64,000 nt of DNA from Rhea pennata. Lineage: Eukaryota; Chordata; Aves; Rheiformes; Rheidae. Position numbers and translations under genes: made by a program. Below, one piece after another: positions 41,390 to 54,029 of this stretch (within the stretch, counting starts at the first letter, position 1; each line of letters starts with the position of its first letter). Location: assembly GCF_028389875.1 (NCBI RefSeq), contig NC_084670.1:38157333-38221332 (forward strand), given 5' to 3'. The notes under the pieces are model-generated. The model was given only the letters and a program-made list of their open reading frames with translations. It searched no databases and was not told the DNA's origin.

Positions 41390-43150
41390 TAGGTCCTCCA
41401 CAGATCCACCATCTCTAGCAACCTCCCTGGCCTGCTACCTTCCCCAGGAGATGCACACCAAATACCTGAGCCTGGCACAAGCACACACGGTCATGGGAGA
41501 GGAAAAATGCTGCCATTCAGCTACTGTGTGTGAATGCGCAGTGTGGGAGCACACAACCATGTGCTTGTGGGGCAAATGTAGGTGTCCTGGGAAAGGCACC
41601 AGGACATGGAAGGTGCAAGAGAGAAGAGACCAGGGTGTTCCCTGTGTTGCATGGGCACACTGGGGGAGCTGCCACAGGGCCGCTGTCCCAGACCAGCCCC
41701 ACAAAGGGTCTCTGTATCCTGACAGAGGGGAAAATACGAGCCTTGCAAGGCCCCTCTTTTCCCAGAAAATCCTGGAGTACAGCTCTCTGCTGACCCTCGT
41801 GTGGGGCATAGCCCAGGATGGGCAGGGGCTGGGTGCTCAGACACCCTCCAGACTCTAGGGGATCATTACAGAGTCATTTGATAATACTCCAGCCCTTTCT
41901 GTGTGTGAGGTCTCTGGTGGCAGCTCCAGCTGAGCTCTGCCTTTCCTCACTCCATCCCTGCATGCACAGACAGAATCTTGATGCTCTCCCTAGGCAGCCT
42001 GGCCACCTTCCACTCTCTGTGCGCTTCCACCCTCACACCCTGAGTGCTGGTGCTGGTGGCAGGACAGATGTGGAGGATCCCCGACAGCAGTTCCTGCAGG
42101 AGCTCCCCAGGGAAATGCTGTTCCCAGCCCCACCTCAGCCCCAGCTGCAGCATGACAGAGGGGAGCTGCCCTATCCCAGTCCACCCTGATGGTGCCAGTT
42201 CCACCTCAGGCTGCTCCTGAAAGTCTCCAGCACAGCCCTGGAGGGAGCTGGAGTTGCCTCAGGCCCCAAGGTAGTCTGCAGGCAGGAGGGCTTGACTTGG
42301 GTACAGCAGCGGTGGTGGTGAGAGCAGAGGCAGGAGCAGGGAAATTGGGGTGAAGACCCCTGCCCTCAGCTGTATGGCTGGGACACTCAACAGCTGATGT
42401 CTTTGTAGCTGGCCAGGCCCCAGCTGCGGGGCAGATCCCTGCTTGAGGGCAGCAGCATCAGAATTGTCATGGGCTCCAGTGTAGCTGTGACTGTGGGGAC
42501 AGAGCAGACCTAGGCACATGCAACTGCAAAGGCTGGCGGTGGAAAAGGCAGTGTGGGGCTGGTGAGGGCCCTCTCTCTTCTCTCCATGGGGAAGAGAGTC
42601 CCCAGGCAATCCTGGAGTCCACCTTAGCCTACAGCAGGGGAACACACGGAGGGTGGAAGAGGCAGACAGAGCCTCTGGGAGCAGGGGTGTAAGGGAGTTT
42701 TCCAAAGCCCAGGTCTGAGCCCGGGACTTTTGGATCTTCTCCCAACACTCTCCCAGCAGTCTCGGTCTGCTCTGCCCTAGGTGCTCTCCTCCTCCTGCCA
42801 CCCATGCTGATGCAGAGACAGAGGAGCAAGAATGCATGGAATTGCAGAAGAGTTTTGATGGGAAGAGACCTCTGGAGGTCTCCAGTCTGACCTCCCACAC
42901 AAAGCAGGGCTGGGTGGAGCCCTCCAGTCCTATCTGGCCATCCCTGGACTGCACCTGATGCCAATTATTAGCCCCAAACCTGCTCTGCTCCTCTTGTCCA
43001 GGCAGTGAAGGACAGCACCTCTTGACAGTGGGTCACTTCCCTGACTGCCTTGCCAGTACCCTTGACTCCTGGCTCCCCTTCCCGCATGGAGCAGCCTCAC
43101 TCCTGCTGCTCCCAACAGCACCTTCTCTGTCGGAGGAACCCTGTCCCAAA
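41390..43150 (+). repeat. Low-copy duplicated unit R, copy 2
   Basis: Collinear with 30690-31850 at both ends but with about 600 bp extra in the middle (about 41780-42430). It also carries the short CR1-like tail (42835-42905). No gene is recognised. Confidence 0.68.
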
Positions 43151-44130
43151 TGGTTCATAAGTAGGTGAGTGGTGTCAGAGAAGGACCTTCTCTCCTGACT
43201 TTTCATCGTATAATCAGGCCCAGGCAGTTGCCCTTGCTTTTCCATCCACTGAAGAGTCTCTGTTCAATGTTACCTGAGTAGGGGGCCAAATCTGAAATTC
43301 TCCTCACATCTTTACATTGGCTGTCAGGCAAGAGTTTCTGCATGGATACAGCAGCCACTTCTATACCCACAACGTTCTCTGTGTCATGCTTGGGTTGCAG
43401 CTTTCCTGGCCAAGGCTTTCTAGACTGTAGTGAGGTGACAGGGCCGAGGTAGAGATGAGGAATTAGGTCAGCAGGACAAGGACAGGGTCAGGTCAGGACT
43501 TGCGAGGTGTGGGGCCAGGCACAGCCAAGCCCCACAGCGTTACTCAGGCCAGGCCCATGGAAAAGGGCAGCAGCTCCCCATCAAGGGGGATGAGGTCCTG
43601 CAGTGAGGCCTGTCACTGTCTCCCGTGTTCTTGTGCCTGGCAGATCCTCCTCCCTGTCTGCCTGAAGCCCCTCCATGCCCACCTTGCTGCTGTGAACAGC
43701 ATGAAAGCCCTGGCCTTGCAGCACCTCTGGCAGCTTCTGCTGCCCTGGGGACAGAGCTGCCTGCCCTGAGATGATACACAGAGGAATCAAGCTCTCCTTC
43801 TCTTTTCCTGTCTCTGAATACTGCCCTGCTATTTTGCTGTGATGTCTCTGCTCCCCAGAGAAGCTTTCTCCTGGTCAGAGTATCCATGCTGGCCTGGCCA
43901 TTCCTGCACCCCTGCCCTGTGCTCCCCGCAGTGCCCCAGGGTAGTTGAGCTGAGCTCTCCTAATGGACACAGGACCCATGGTCTCACCTCATCGGTATTT
44001 ATCTGAGCCTGACTCTGGGCCCCTGAGCTCCCTTGGTGTCACTACCCAAAGAGACACTGCAAAGGGAAACTCCTCTCATTGCACTGGGGGCATCCAAGCG
44101 AGCTCAGCCCTGCAGGCTGTGAGGTTCCTC
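43151..44130. other. Intergenic region, no gene seen
   Basis: About 1 kb without recognisable genes or transposons. Confidence 0.5.
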
Positions 44131-44656
44131 TGTTAGAGTTATACTGATGAAACCCTCATATACTTAACAAGACTCAAGGACAAGGGAGAGAGGATATTGT
44201 AAAACAGTCTTGCAAAGGGCAACCAGCTCCAGCAGAATAATCTTGAGAAAACCACAAGATTTTGAAGAATGTGAGGAGTCGACAAGACAAAAACAGCAGA
44301 ACAACCCAGAGTAACCTAGAAGTTCATTAAAGCTTATTAACATATTAAACTACACACCCTTAAATGAATAATGAGACGGAAATGACATGATAATGATGTT
44401 ACCACCTTCTTCTCTGCTTCTTAAGCTAATGAACAGGAATGTTAAAGCACAAATGCAGAGTGAATATGTGATGTAATAAAACTGTAACCAATAGAAAAAA
44501 TATATATAAAGAACTCCCTGAAAAGTGTGTGTAACTAAAGAAAGAGAAAGGGAGAAGGTGTGCTACCTTTGTGGATCTACCACCTAGCACCCATCTCTGT
44601 GCAGAAATGAAATAAACAAGTATCTCGACCCAGTGTTGCTTGCACACCGGGTAACA
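44131..44656 (+). mobile_element. Probable solo LTR
   Basis: This AT-rich 526 bp segment stands out from GC-rich neighbours. It begins TGTTA and ends TAACA, a perfect 5 bp terminal inversion. It has a CCAAT-like gtaaccaatag, a TATA box (tatatataaag, 44501-44510) and AATAAA at 44611-44616, spaced as in an LTR. No internal retroviral sequence is attached. I find no matching target duplication (ttcctc against gcaccc), so the edges or the identification could be off. Confidence 0.55.
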
Positions 44657-44885
44657 GCACCCAGTTTTGGGACAACACCTCCATCAGTGCTGATGAAGAG
44701 AGAAGCCGGGCTTCCTGCTTTAACATAATCTCTAGGTCCAATTCAAATGAGAGATTTCTGGGGAGATGGAGTATGAACTGAATTTTTTGTTTGTTTTTAA
44801 CATGGATGCAAAAGAGACAAGAAAGAAATGCACAACACACAGCCTTGATTCTAGACATCCTAGTGAGTGAATGCACATGGGACAG

Positions 44886-45821
44886 TTATTGGTGCTGACG
44901 TTGTACCCATTGGATGAGTTTCCTCAGTGCATCCTTGAGCTCCTTGTTCCTCATGCTGTAGATGAGGGGGTTCACTGTTGGAGGCACCACCACGTACAGA
45001 ACAGCCACCACCAGATCCAGAGCTGGGGAGGAGAGGGAGAGTGGCTTCAAGTGAGCAAAAAATATTGTGCTGACAAACAGGGAGACCACAGCCAGGTGCG
45101 GGAGGCACATGGAAAAAGCTTTGTGCCGGCCCTGCTCAGAGGGCATCCTCAGCACAGCAGTGAAGACCTGCATGTAGGACACCACGATGAAAACAAAACA
45201 CCCTCAGCCTAAACAGGCAGTAATCACAATAAGCCCAACTTCTGTAAGGTAGGAGTCTGAGCAGGAGAGCCTGAGGATCTGAGGGATCTCACAGAAGAAC
45301 TGGTCCACTGTGTTGCCTTGGCAGAGAGGTATGGAAAATGTGTTGGCAGTGTGCAGGGCTGCACTGAGAAAACCACTGGCCCAGGCAGCTGCTGCCGTTT
45401 TGACACAGGCTCTGCTGCCCATGATTATGTTGTAGTGCAGGGGTTTGCAAATGGCAACATAGCGGTCATAGGCCATGACTGTGAGAAGAGAATACTCTGT
45501 TGAACATAAGAAAATAAAGAAAAAGACTTGAGCAGCACATCCCAAGTAGGAAATGTCTCTGGTGTCCCACAGGGAATTGACCATGGATTTGGGGACAGTG
45601 GTGGAGATGGTGCCAAGGTCCAGAACGGAGAGGTTGAGGAGGAAGAAGTACATGGGGGTGTGCAGGTGGTGGTCACAGGTTACTGCTGTGATGATGAGGC
45701 CGTTGCCCAGGAGGGCAGCCAGGTAGGTGCCCAGGAAGAGTGAGAAGTGCAAGAGCTGCAGCTCTCGTGTGTCTGTAAATGCCAGAAGGAGGAACTCGTT
45801 GAAGGAGCTGCCGTTGTACAT
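44886..45821 (-). pseudogene. Olfactory receptor, OR14-like, single in-frame stop
   Basis: A minus-strand OR with 205 codons, a TGA at 45204-45206, then 105 more codons in the same frame to the natural stop. Landmarks: NGS glycosylation site at residues 3-5, HTPMYFFLLNLS, MAYDRYVAICKPLHY, FFCEIPQILRLSCSD, KAFSMCLPHLAVVSLF and NPLIYSMRN. These and the CLPHLAVVSLF segment are typical of the OR14 group, which has expanded greatly in birds. The stop falls in TM5, so a truncated product would lack TM6 and TM7. No other damage is seen, so the loss is recent, or the stop could be polymorphic or a sequencing error. A start at 45821 is the usual position for this group. Confidence 0.9.
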
Positions 45822-48800
45822 CAGCTCCTACTGGGCATGGGGGGGGCTGTCCAAGGAGGAAAAGACAGGGACAAGTTAGGAGAGACTTAAAAAAAAACAA
45901 AACAAATAAAAAGAAGTTAATAAATATTTACATTTGTTATTAAAAATCTAACATTGCATCTCTATTTGTGAGTAGCTCTGACACTCAGTTTCTGTCAAAT
46001 GAAATCCACTCATCTTGTGTCACGGCTTTTCAGCATCTTCACATCACTTCTCAAGAATGATGGTTACAGAAATGAGTTTCAGGGATTTTCTTAATATTGT
46101 TTATTTTCTTTGAGATGCCCCTGTCACCCCTGAGGAGTGCTCCTTAAGAGCAGAAATCCTCGGCATTTCCACTGTGAGTCCTGAGAGGAAAGCATCCACT
46201 GGCACTTGGTGCCGAGAGGGGACATCTCGCCTGTCTGTTAGTCTCATTCCCTGCCCTCCTGTGCTCCTGCCCATTTGAGCTGGAGGATGATGTTACTCTA
46301 AAAAGTAGCCAGCCCCTGCTGAGAGCAGAGGAGTCCTGTTTCAAAGTGCAGGTTTCCAAATTTTCCTCCCTTTCTCCAGGCACCTGAGGGAGCTCTCCAC
46401 ACTCCCCTTCTAGCCAAGGACAAACAAGGCTCTTTTCAGCTGCTCATTTGCAGCCTCCCACCACCATCTCCATACTGCCAGCATCTCTGCACCTTCTGCA
46501 TGGGGCTCTCAGATATCACAGCAATGATATGAGACAGAAGAGCCTTTCTATAGGGCAGCTTGTAGCCTGGCAGGACACTATAAGGAAACAGTCAAATGAC
46601 TCTTAGGACTGGAGATGGGCTCTCCTTAAGGGAGAGTCAGTTCATTTTCCAACCCCACAGACTCCTTTTTCTGGAGCTCCACAGATTAGCAGGGGCCTGG
46701 GGACACCTCACTCCCAAGCAGACCCCTCTGTTCCTGACTTGCAGCATCATCGTTTAAACTGCAGCTGAAAATTCCCAACCCCAGAAAGCCCAAAAGCAAG
46801 AACAGGACCATCATGGAGGGGAAACAAGGAGCAACAACATGATCCTGCTGCCAAGGGAGGCAAGGGGAGAGAGGCAGATGGGAAGGCAGGCAAGGCTTCA
46901 CCTTGCCCGGCTGGGCATGCCACCTCACTGACGGCAACATGGCAGGGCAGTGGATCTCCACCCCTTTGTGGGGCAGCATGAAATGGGCTTGTGGCAGAAG
47001 AGAGATACCCCTCTCATCTGCCAGAGGTCTGGTTGCAGAGGAGGGGGCTTATACCCTGGACCCCATGGCTGTCAGGGCAGAGGCTCTTCTGGGAGGGAGG
47101 GGAGACATTGGAGGCTTGCTCAGAGAAAGGTGTCTGCATCAGAGGGACATATCATGACTTGCCAAAATCCATCCTCCCATGATGATTCTGTTTGCAGTTC
47201 CCTCTCATTGGCTGCTCATCTCTACTGCCTGCAGCTGTTACTGCCACCTCAAGCTCCCTCTGACCCAAAATTTTTTACCTGTCAGTGCTCACAGACCCTG
47301 TCCCACCCTGTTCTGACTTGCAGAAACCTCCCAGGATGGGACACTCACCAAGGGAATCTCTGTGCAAGCAGGTCTTAAGGAGTAGGTTACAAAAGCTCTG
47401 ATAAGTCCATAGAGTTACTGCTGGTGCTGCTGTAGCGGGAAGTGGAGTTGAAGGGGTTTGATGATCTTTCTCATAGACCTGTTGATCTCTGAAAGATTTG
47501 TGAATCCCAGTTCATTGCCAAAAGAGAAAGACTTTCCCCTTTTCTTCCTCTCAAAATTAGGAAACTGAAAGCCCTGGAAGGAAACCTCCTTCCTTTTTTT
47601 TTTTTTTTTCACTTTCTTCTGCAGTGCAGGGACACTACTCTGAATCACAGCCCTGGGCACACCTGGGTGCATATCCCAGCTTCACAGCCCTGCAGCTATC
47701 CTTCGGAGAAAGCAGCAGCATGCCCTGTCCCTGTGGCAGTGTGGCAGGGGATGTCTGCTCTGAAGCATCCCACCCTCCTCTAAAAAGCAGAGTGATCCTT
47801 AAAAAAATCTGTAAGTTAAGGGATGCAATGGGTTTAGAAGGCCCTTCCAGGAACCTCCGTAGCATTGCCCTGCAGCCAGAGACTTACTGTGTCAAGGGTT
47901 GGGAAGATTTCTTCTGCAAGGAGCTCTCCTCCATCCTCCCACTCCACACGGCCAGTCACTTCTCTCTGTCATGTCTCGTCTCATCTCATGTCATCATCAG
48001 CAGGCAGTACCCGGAGCCCTACTGCTCCTTGCAGAGGATCTAATCCTGCACAGAGTTGTCTCTGGGCAGTGCTGCCAGGTTGCCATGAGCTACCTCCATC
48101 CCCACCCAGGAAGAGAGGCCCAGCTGAAGGCATGATTTTCTCTGTCCCTTGGGCTCCCTCCTCCAGGGAAATGTTCACAGAGGTAAAGCAAAATAATCAC
48201 CTTTGGTCCCTCTCTAAACAACACAGAGAGACCAGTTACAGCTTTGTCAGTTGTTTCATCAGAGGATGGTTATCTACAAGAGGTGGAAATATTCCACCCT
48301 GGATATCAATATTCCCATGTCTTAATTAGGCAGGACATCTTGGTCTCATGTCTAGGACAGGACAGCCCTTTGACATGAGCATTGACATGCCTCAGGTTTT
48401 CATTCAGATGACACAATCTGGGCATTGCATGCCCATTTAGAAGGCCCTGGGCTGCAGCAGAATTCAGCTCCCTACTGTAAACTGAATAAACACACAGGAG
48501 GTGGGATTCCCCTTGCCCAAGCTGTAGTGGGCACAACAGAGAATGTTTGCATGGTTGCTCGTTGTCTAAGCTCCATTATAATCACCATAGATGGAGTGTA
48601 CGAGTCTGCTGCTCACACACAAACAGCTGGTGACACTGGAAGAGTCAGAGGTGGTCCCAGGCATGTGCACTGTCTGTTTGCTCCAATGGAGCAACTGGGA
48701 GACCCACATCCTTATGGACCATCAGATAGGGGCCAGGAGGGGAATTTCCTTGACCATCTCAAATGACAGTAGATGCCTACTACAACTAGTGTTCCACTCA

Positions 48801-49985
48801 CTCTGAAGCTCAGACATATGAAGATCCCAATGTTACAAACACAAACAGCTCACGTAATTCAGTGCAGACACCTGATTTAATGACATAGAAATAGGCTGCC
48901 AGGGCCACGTCGGATGCCTGGGGTATCCAGCAAAACTACAGGTCTCTAGTAGTTACAGGATGAGACCTACAGGAAAATTATGCTCCCTTGGAGATTTTGC
49001 TGGCAAGTGCCTCAGGGCATCTTGGGTTTTCCCTATGTGCCTAAACAACTGAATCCCACCACTGCCTTTAGGTACAGTCTCTACTGTCTACGTCCAAGCG
49101 TGCTGCACAAATGGGAGGCACATCACATCAAGGTCTCCACTCGAATATCTGCATTTTCAAATCAGGCCTCAGGGACTTCTTCAGTGGCACCTTGTCCTGC
49201 CTGGAGATTGTTTCAAGTCTGTCACAGGCACCAAGGTGCCACAGAGTCAGCTCAGGCAGCCAATCCCTCCCCTGTCAGTACTGGGCAGCCCAGCTCCGTT
49301 TCTCCCTGGCCTTGGGCACTGTAAGGTCTGCTCTCTTAGTGGGAACCTCCTTTCACCATTACATTGGAACCCGCTATCCATGCTGTGATGTCACCACCTG
49401 TAGTCAAAGCCTTTCCATACATATGGTCCTTGGTGACATGTTTCCTGGGACAAATCTTCAGTTAGCTCTGTACAGATGCGCAGTAGCCCAGATATACACA
49501 AACATATGCAGCCTGGGGTGCAACCAGGAGTAAGTGGAGACGCACAAGGTTTCACAGGAGTGCCACACAGTTAGAATCACAGAAATGTGGTGGGATCAAT
49601 TGCATGACTGGAGTCCTTCACAGGCAGGGTGCAAGTTCTTCAGCAGAGGCCACCAGGGAAGATGAGGAGAGGGATGCCCTATGGGAGATTGGATAGCTTG
49701 GATGTACAGAGCTCTTACGTGCGATGGACAAGGGAGGCATCTCTGAAGAGTAGAAGAGCCCAGAAAGGCTGGCAGTAATTAAGTGCCTATCAAGCACAAG
49801 AATGCTCCGTATGATCAATTTGTAAAGTCAGTGGACATATCTAGAGTCAAGCTTGGCTAAAGAGGGAGCTCACACCTGATTTCCAAGGCAAAGGCTAAAC
49901 ACACTGCTCTCCCAGAGACCTTCCTGGAACCTCACGCCAGGAGCAGGAGGGGATGTCGGGGCATGGCAATGTCCAGAAATAGCCT
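45822..49985. other. Intergenic region, no gene seen
   Basis: About 4.2 kb between the OR14-like pseudogene and a CR1. It contains a 16-base T run (about 47594-47609). No coding frame carries recognisable motifs. Confidence 0.5.
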
Positions 49986-51880
49986 CCAAACAGAACCACC
50001 GAATCACAGAATGGTTGAGGTTGGAAGGGATCTCTGGAGATCACCAGTCCAACCTCCCTGCTCAAGCAGGGTCACCTACAGCGTGTTAGACAGGGTTGCA
50101 TCCAGGCAGGTCTTGAATATCTCCAGAGAAGGAGACACCACAACCTCCCTGGGCAACCTGTTCCACTGCTCTGTCACTCTCACAGGAAGGAAATTCCCCC
50201 TCATGTTCAGGCAGAACTTCCAGTGGTTCAGTTTGTACCCATTGCCTCTTCTCCTGTCACATGGGATCACTGAAAAGAGTTTAGCTCCATCCACTTGACA
50301 CCCTCCCTTCAGGTACTTATACACATTGATAAGATCCCCCCTCAGTCTTCTCTTCCCCAGGTTAAACAGGCCCAGCTCTCGCAGCCATTCCTCATAGGGC
50401 AGATGATCCAGCCCTCTGATCATCTTCATAGCCCTACGCTGGACTTTCTCCAGAAGCTCCATGTCCCTCTTGTCCTGGGGAGCCCAGAACTGGACGCAGT
50501 ACTCAAGATGTGGCCTCACCAGGGCTGAGTAGAGTGGCAGAATCACCTCCATCGACCTGCGGGAAACACTCTTCCTAATGCACCCCAGGAGACCATTGGC
50601 CATCCTAGCCACAAGTTCACACTGCTGGCTCATGGTCAACTGCTTGTCCACCAGCACTCCCAGGTACTTCTCTGCAGAGCTGCTCTCCAGAACGTCAACC
50701 CCCAGCCTGTATTGGTGCAAGCAGTTATTCCCCGCTAGGAGCAGGACTCTGCACTTGCCCTTCTTGAACCTCAGGAGGTTCCTCTCCACCCAGCTCTCCA
50801 GCCTGTCCAGGTCTCTCTGAATGGCAGCACAGCCCTCAGGTGGATCAGCCACTCCTCCCAGCTTGGTAGCATCAGCAAACTGGCTGAGGAGGCACTCTGT
50901 CCCTTCGTCCAGGTCACTGACGAATAAGTTGAGCAGGATGGGACCCAGTCCTGAGCCCTGGGGAACTCCACTAACTACAGGCCTCCAACTAGACTCTGCA
51001 CCACTGGTGACAACCCTCTGAGCTCTGCCTTTCAGCCAGTTCTCAATCCATCTCACTTTCCGCTCATCTAACTCACACTTCCTGAGCTTCTCTAGGAGGA
51101 TGTTATGGGAGACAGCGTCAAAAGCCTTGCTGAAGTCAAGGTATACAACGTCCACTGATCTCCCCTCATCTACCCAGCCAGTCATGCCATCATAGAAGGC
51201 TATCAGATTCGTTAAGCAGGATTTCCCCTTGCGGAATCCATGCTGGCTACTCCTGACCACCTTCTTCTCTTCCATATGCTTGGAGATGACATCCAGAATG
51301 AGCTGTTCCTTCACCTTTCCAGGGATGGAGGTGAGGCTGTCTGGCCTATAGTTGCCTTGGTCCTCCTTCTTGCCCTTTCTGAAGACTGGAGTAACATTGG
51401 CTTTCTTCCAGGCCTCCGGCACCTCTCCAGTTCTCCACAACCTTTCAGAGATGATGGAGAGTGGCCTGGCAACAACGTCCGCCAGCTTCCTCAGTATCCA
51501 TGGTTGCATCCCTGCAGGACCCACGGAGTTGTGGATGTCAGGTTTGGCCAAAAGATCGCTAACCTGATCCTCCTTGACCAAAGGAAAGTCTTTCTCCAGA
51601 CTTTCTCCCTTACATCCAGGCTCTGGGATTCTTGAGGGCTGCCCTTAGCAGTGAAGACTAAAGCAAAGAAGGCATTCAGTAATTCTGCCTTCTCTGAAGC
51701 CTTTGTCACCAGGGTCCCTGCCCCATTCGGCAGTGGGCCCACATTTTCCCCAGGCCTCCTCTTGCTACTGATGTATTTGAAGAAGCCCTTCCTATTGTCC
51801 TTAACATCCCTTGCCAGACTCAATTCCAACCAAAGGATGAGAACAGTCTGGGGAAAACTGTTACTGGTGGGTAACATGGG
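49986..51880 (-). mobile_element. CR1 LINE, longest copy in the window
   Basis: A minus-strand CR1 of about 1.9 kb, from 3' repeats (accgaatcacagaatgg) to ORF2 sequence upstream of RT (RDVKDNRKGFFKYISSKRR, about 51790-51850). The endonuclease part is missing, so it is 5'-truncated. It holds an RT frame of about 500 codons without a stop. Confidence 0.95.
50076..51877 (-). pseudogene. CR1 ORF2 (reverse transcriptase), nearly open
   Basis: The main frame (50076-51581) has RT motifs in order: [13 protein letters not shown] (motif A), [13 protein letters not shown] (motif B), and FADATKLGG in place of the usual F-A-D-D motif C. The second catalytic aspartate is an alanine codon at 50868-50870. 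A frameshift near 51580-51600 separates it from the upstream part (51491-51877), and the endonuclease domain is absent. The C-terminal part ([27 protein letters not shown]) ends at the normal place. It is dead for retrotransposition by three independent defects. Confidence 0.88.
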
Positions 51881-51994
51881 TCATATGGGCAGAATCACTT
51901 ATCTCTAATGAACTCCTGTACTTGACACACAATTTCTCTCAAGCTCAGTGTGACTAATTCTGGAATCTGAAAGACTCCCGAATGTTCCTCCATT

Positions 51995-53125
51995 GGTGTG
52001 TCACAGCCATGTGCCTCCTGCTGGCCTACCAGGTACTGAGGTTGAAGTGACCTCACAAGCACAAACAGCAGCCATGGGCCTGGCACTGACCTACCAGGGC
52101 CACAGGCACAAGTGATCTCACCACCTGCATCAAAGCCATGTGACCGCTCCCAGTCCATCAGGGACTGAGGCAGAAGTGGCTTTACGAGCGTTAACTGCAC
52201 CAATATGCCTGTGCTGGCCAGCAAGGGGCTGAGGAAGAAAGGACCCCACAAGAACAAACAGCAGCAAGGTGCCTGCTCCTGGTCTAGCACATCTTGAGGC
52301 ACAATGACCTCAGCATCATCTCCAAAGCCACGTGCATGTGGCTGCTCTCTCGGGTTCTCAGGCACAACATCCTCACTGAGACAGCCAGCAGTAACGGGCC
52401 TGATGCTGGCCTACCAGTATGGATTGAAAAGGGGCCATAAATTAAGCCCTGAAGCCGTGTCCCTGCAATTGCCCTATCAGCTACTGAGTCACCATTGACC
52501 TCGCAAGTGGCAGCAGCAGCAATGTGCCTGCTACTGGCCTATCCCACACAGAGGCACCACTGAGCTCACACTTGATCTCGAAGCCATGTGCCTCCTGCTG
52601 GCCAATCATGGACTGAGGCAGAAGCACCTCCCAATCTGCACAAACAGCAGGTAGGTGCCTCCTCCTGGCCCATGAGGTGCTGAGGCAGAAGTCACCTCAC
52701 AGTCAGCATCCAAGCCAGGTGCCTGCAGCTCGCCTATCAGGTACTGAGGATAAAGGGACCTCACAAGCACCCATCCTCCCCATGAGCCTGCTACTGACCT
52801 ATCAGGCACTCAAGCAGAAAGGACCTCAAAGCCCACACTGAAGCTATTGATCAGTTTTCTGCTTAATTGGAGAATACACAGAGGTGACATCACAAGAACC
52901 TGCACCAACCAAGAGCCTGCTGATGGTCGATCATCCCCAGAGAACAAAGTGACCTCACAAGCAACATCCAAGGAACATGCCTTCTACTGACCTGTCATTA
53001 ACATAGTCCCGAGTGACTTTACGGGCACACATATCATACATGTGCCTTTAACTGACCTATCAGGCACACCAGGGGAAAAAAAGTCACTCTCAGCATCCCA
53101 GCCATGTTTGGCCTGGCAGCTTTCA
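51995..53125. repeat. Degenerate tandem array, period about 64.5 bp, 17-18 units
   Basis: Each unit has an anchor near gtgcctnctnctggcc, then tatcaggnactgaggcagaa and gtgacctcacaag. Anchors occur at 52011, 52076, 52140, 52204, 52269, 52332, 52396, 52457, 52523, 52587, 52655, 52719, 52784, about 52848, 52913, 52977, 53042 and about 53105; spacing is 61-68, mostly 64-65. Unit ends alternate between an acaaacagcagc type and a catccaaagccatg type, giving a dimer of about 129 bp with one unit out of phase near 52204. Units are old and diverged. No long reading frame follows the period. Confidence 0.8.
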
Positions 53126-54029
53126 TGGCCTGCCACCTCCTGCTGGTGTATGAAGTAGTCAGGGAAGCTGGACACGCTGGAATGGCCAAATGTGACTGCA
53201 TGTCTTAAACTCTTTATTTGTACTTCAGAGATAACAGTCATCTGTGCTCCCAGGTCTCTCGGGAACCGACTGCTTACAGCTGTGTGTCTTGGGTTGCACG
53301 TCTCTCACCACTTCTCCCCAGTGCGGAAGGTGAGCAGCCCACTGATTGCTCCCATGGGAGACAAGTGAGGCTTTCCCCCACCTGCAGCCATATGGCTGTT
53401 GCTTCCTCTCCCTCTCGTCAGAGAGAGCAGGAGAGGGGGGACAGAGCAGCTTCCATAAAATGCTAGCAACAAACTCTCTCCAGGCACAAGAGCCATTGGG
53501 ACAGGTCTATGCAGCAGCAGGGGACTAGCAGTTTCCCAGGGTGTGTCCTCAAGGCAGGAAAAATCAACAGGAACTTAAAGACAACTGGTCATCTGTCAGA
53601 AACAGCCATGAGTCTGCCTGTCTGCACAGCTCTTTGGATCACCACACCAAAGCCATGAGCAGGACAAATCCCCAGAGCCTTTCCTTTCAGGATGCAGGAA
53701 ACTCGCCACTTACACACTCCCCAGGCACTGCTCTGCTCACTGCCTTCCCTTGGCTCCTCAGCCCAGACACACACGAAAGCTCTTGTGGTGACACCAGAAG
53801 GTGGCCAAGGCACTCTGGGCTCACAAGGCGTGTGGAAAAACCTGAGCACAAGACCAGGGCCACAGCTGGCTCCTTGGGCAATGCTGCTGCTTTTGGAGGG
53901 AAGGAGGCTGCTCCCTGTGGGCACAGCAGACTGCTGCCTCGTCCCTGGACCCCACCATGCCATGAACCTCCACCTGGGGACAACGGTTAGGGGATTTGTT
54001 TTGTAATGCTGAAGTTACAGACACAATTC
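53126..54029. other. Intergenic region, no gene seen
   Basis: About 0.9 kb between the tandem array and Q copy C without recognisable content. Confidence 0.5.

Noticed and set aside
51995-53125. Possible CRISPR-like array
   Set aside because: Repeats are directly adjacent, diverged along their whole length and lack unique spacers of fixed size; the host is a vertebrate. It is a minisatellite-like array.
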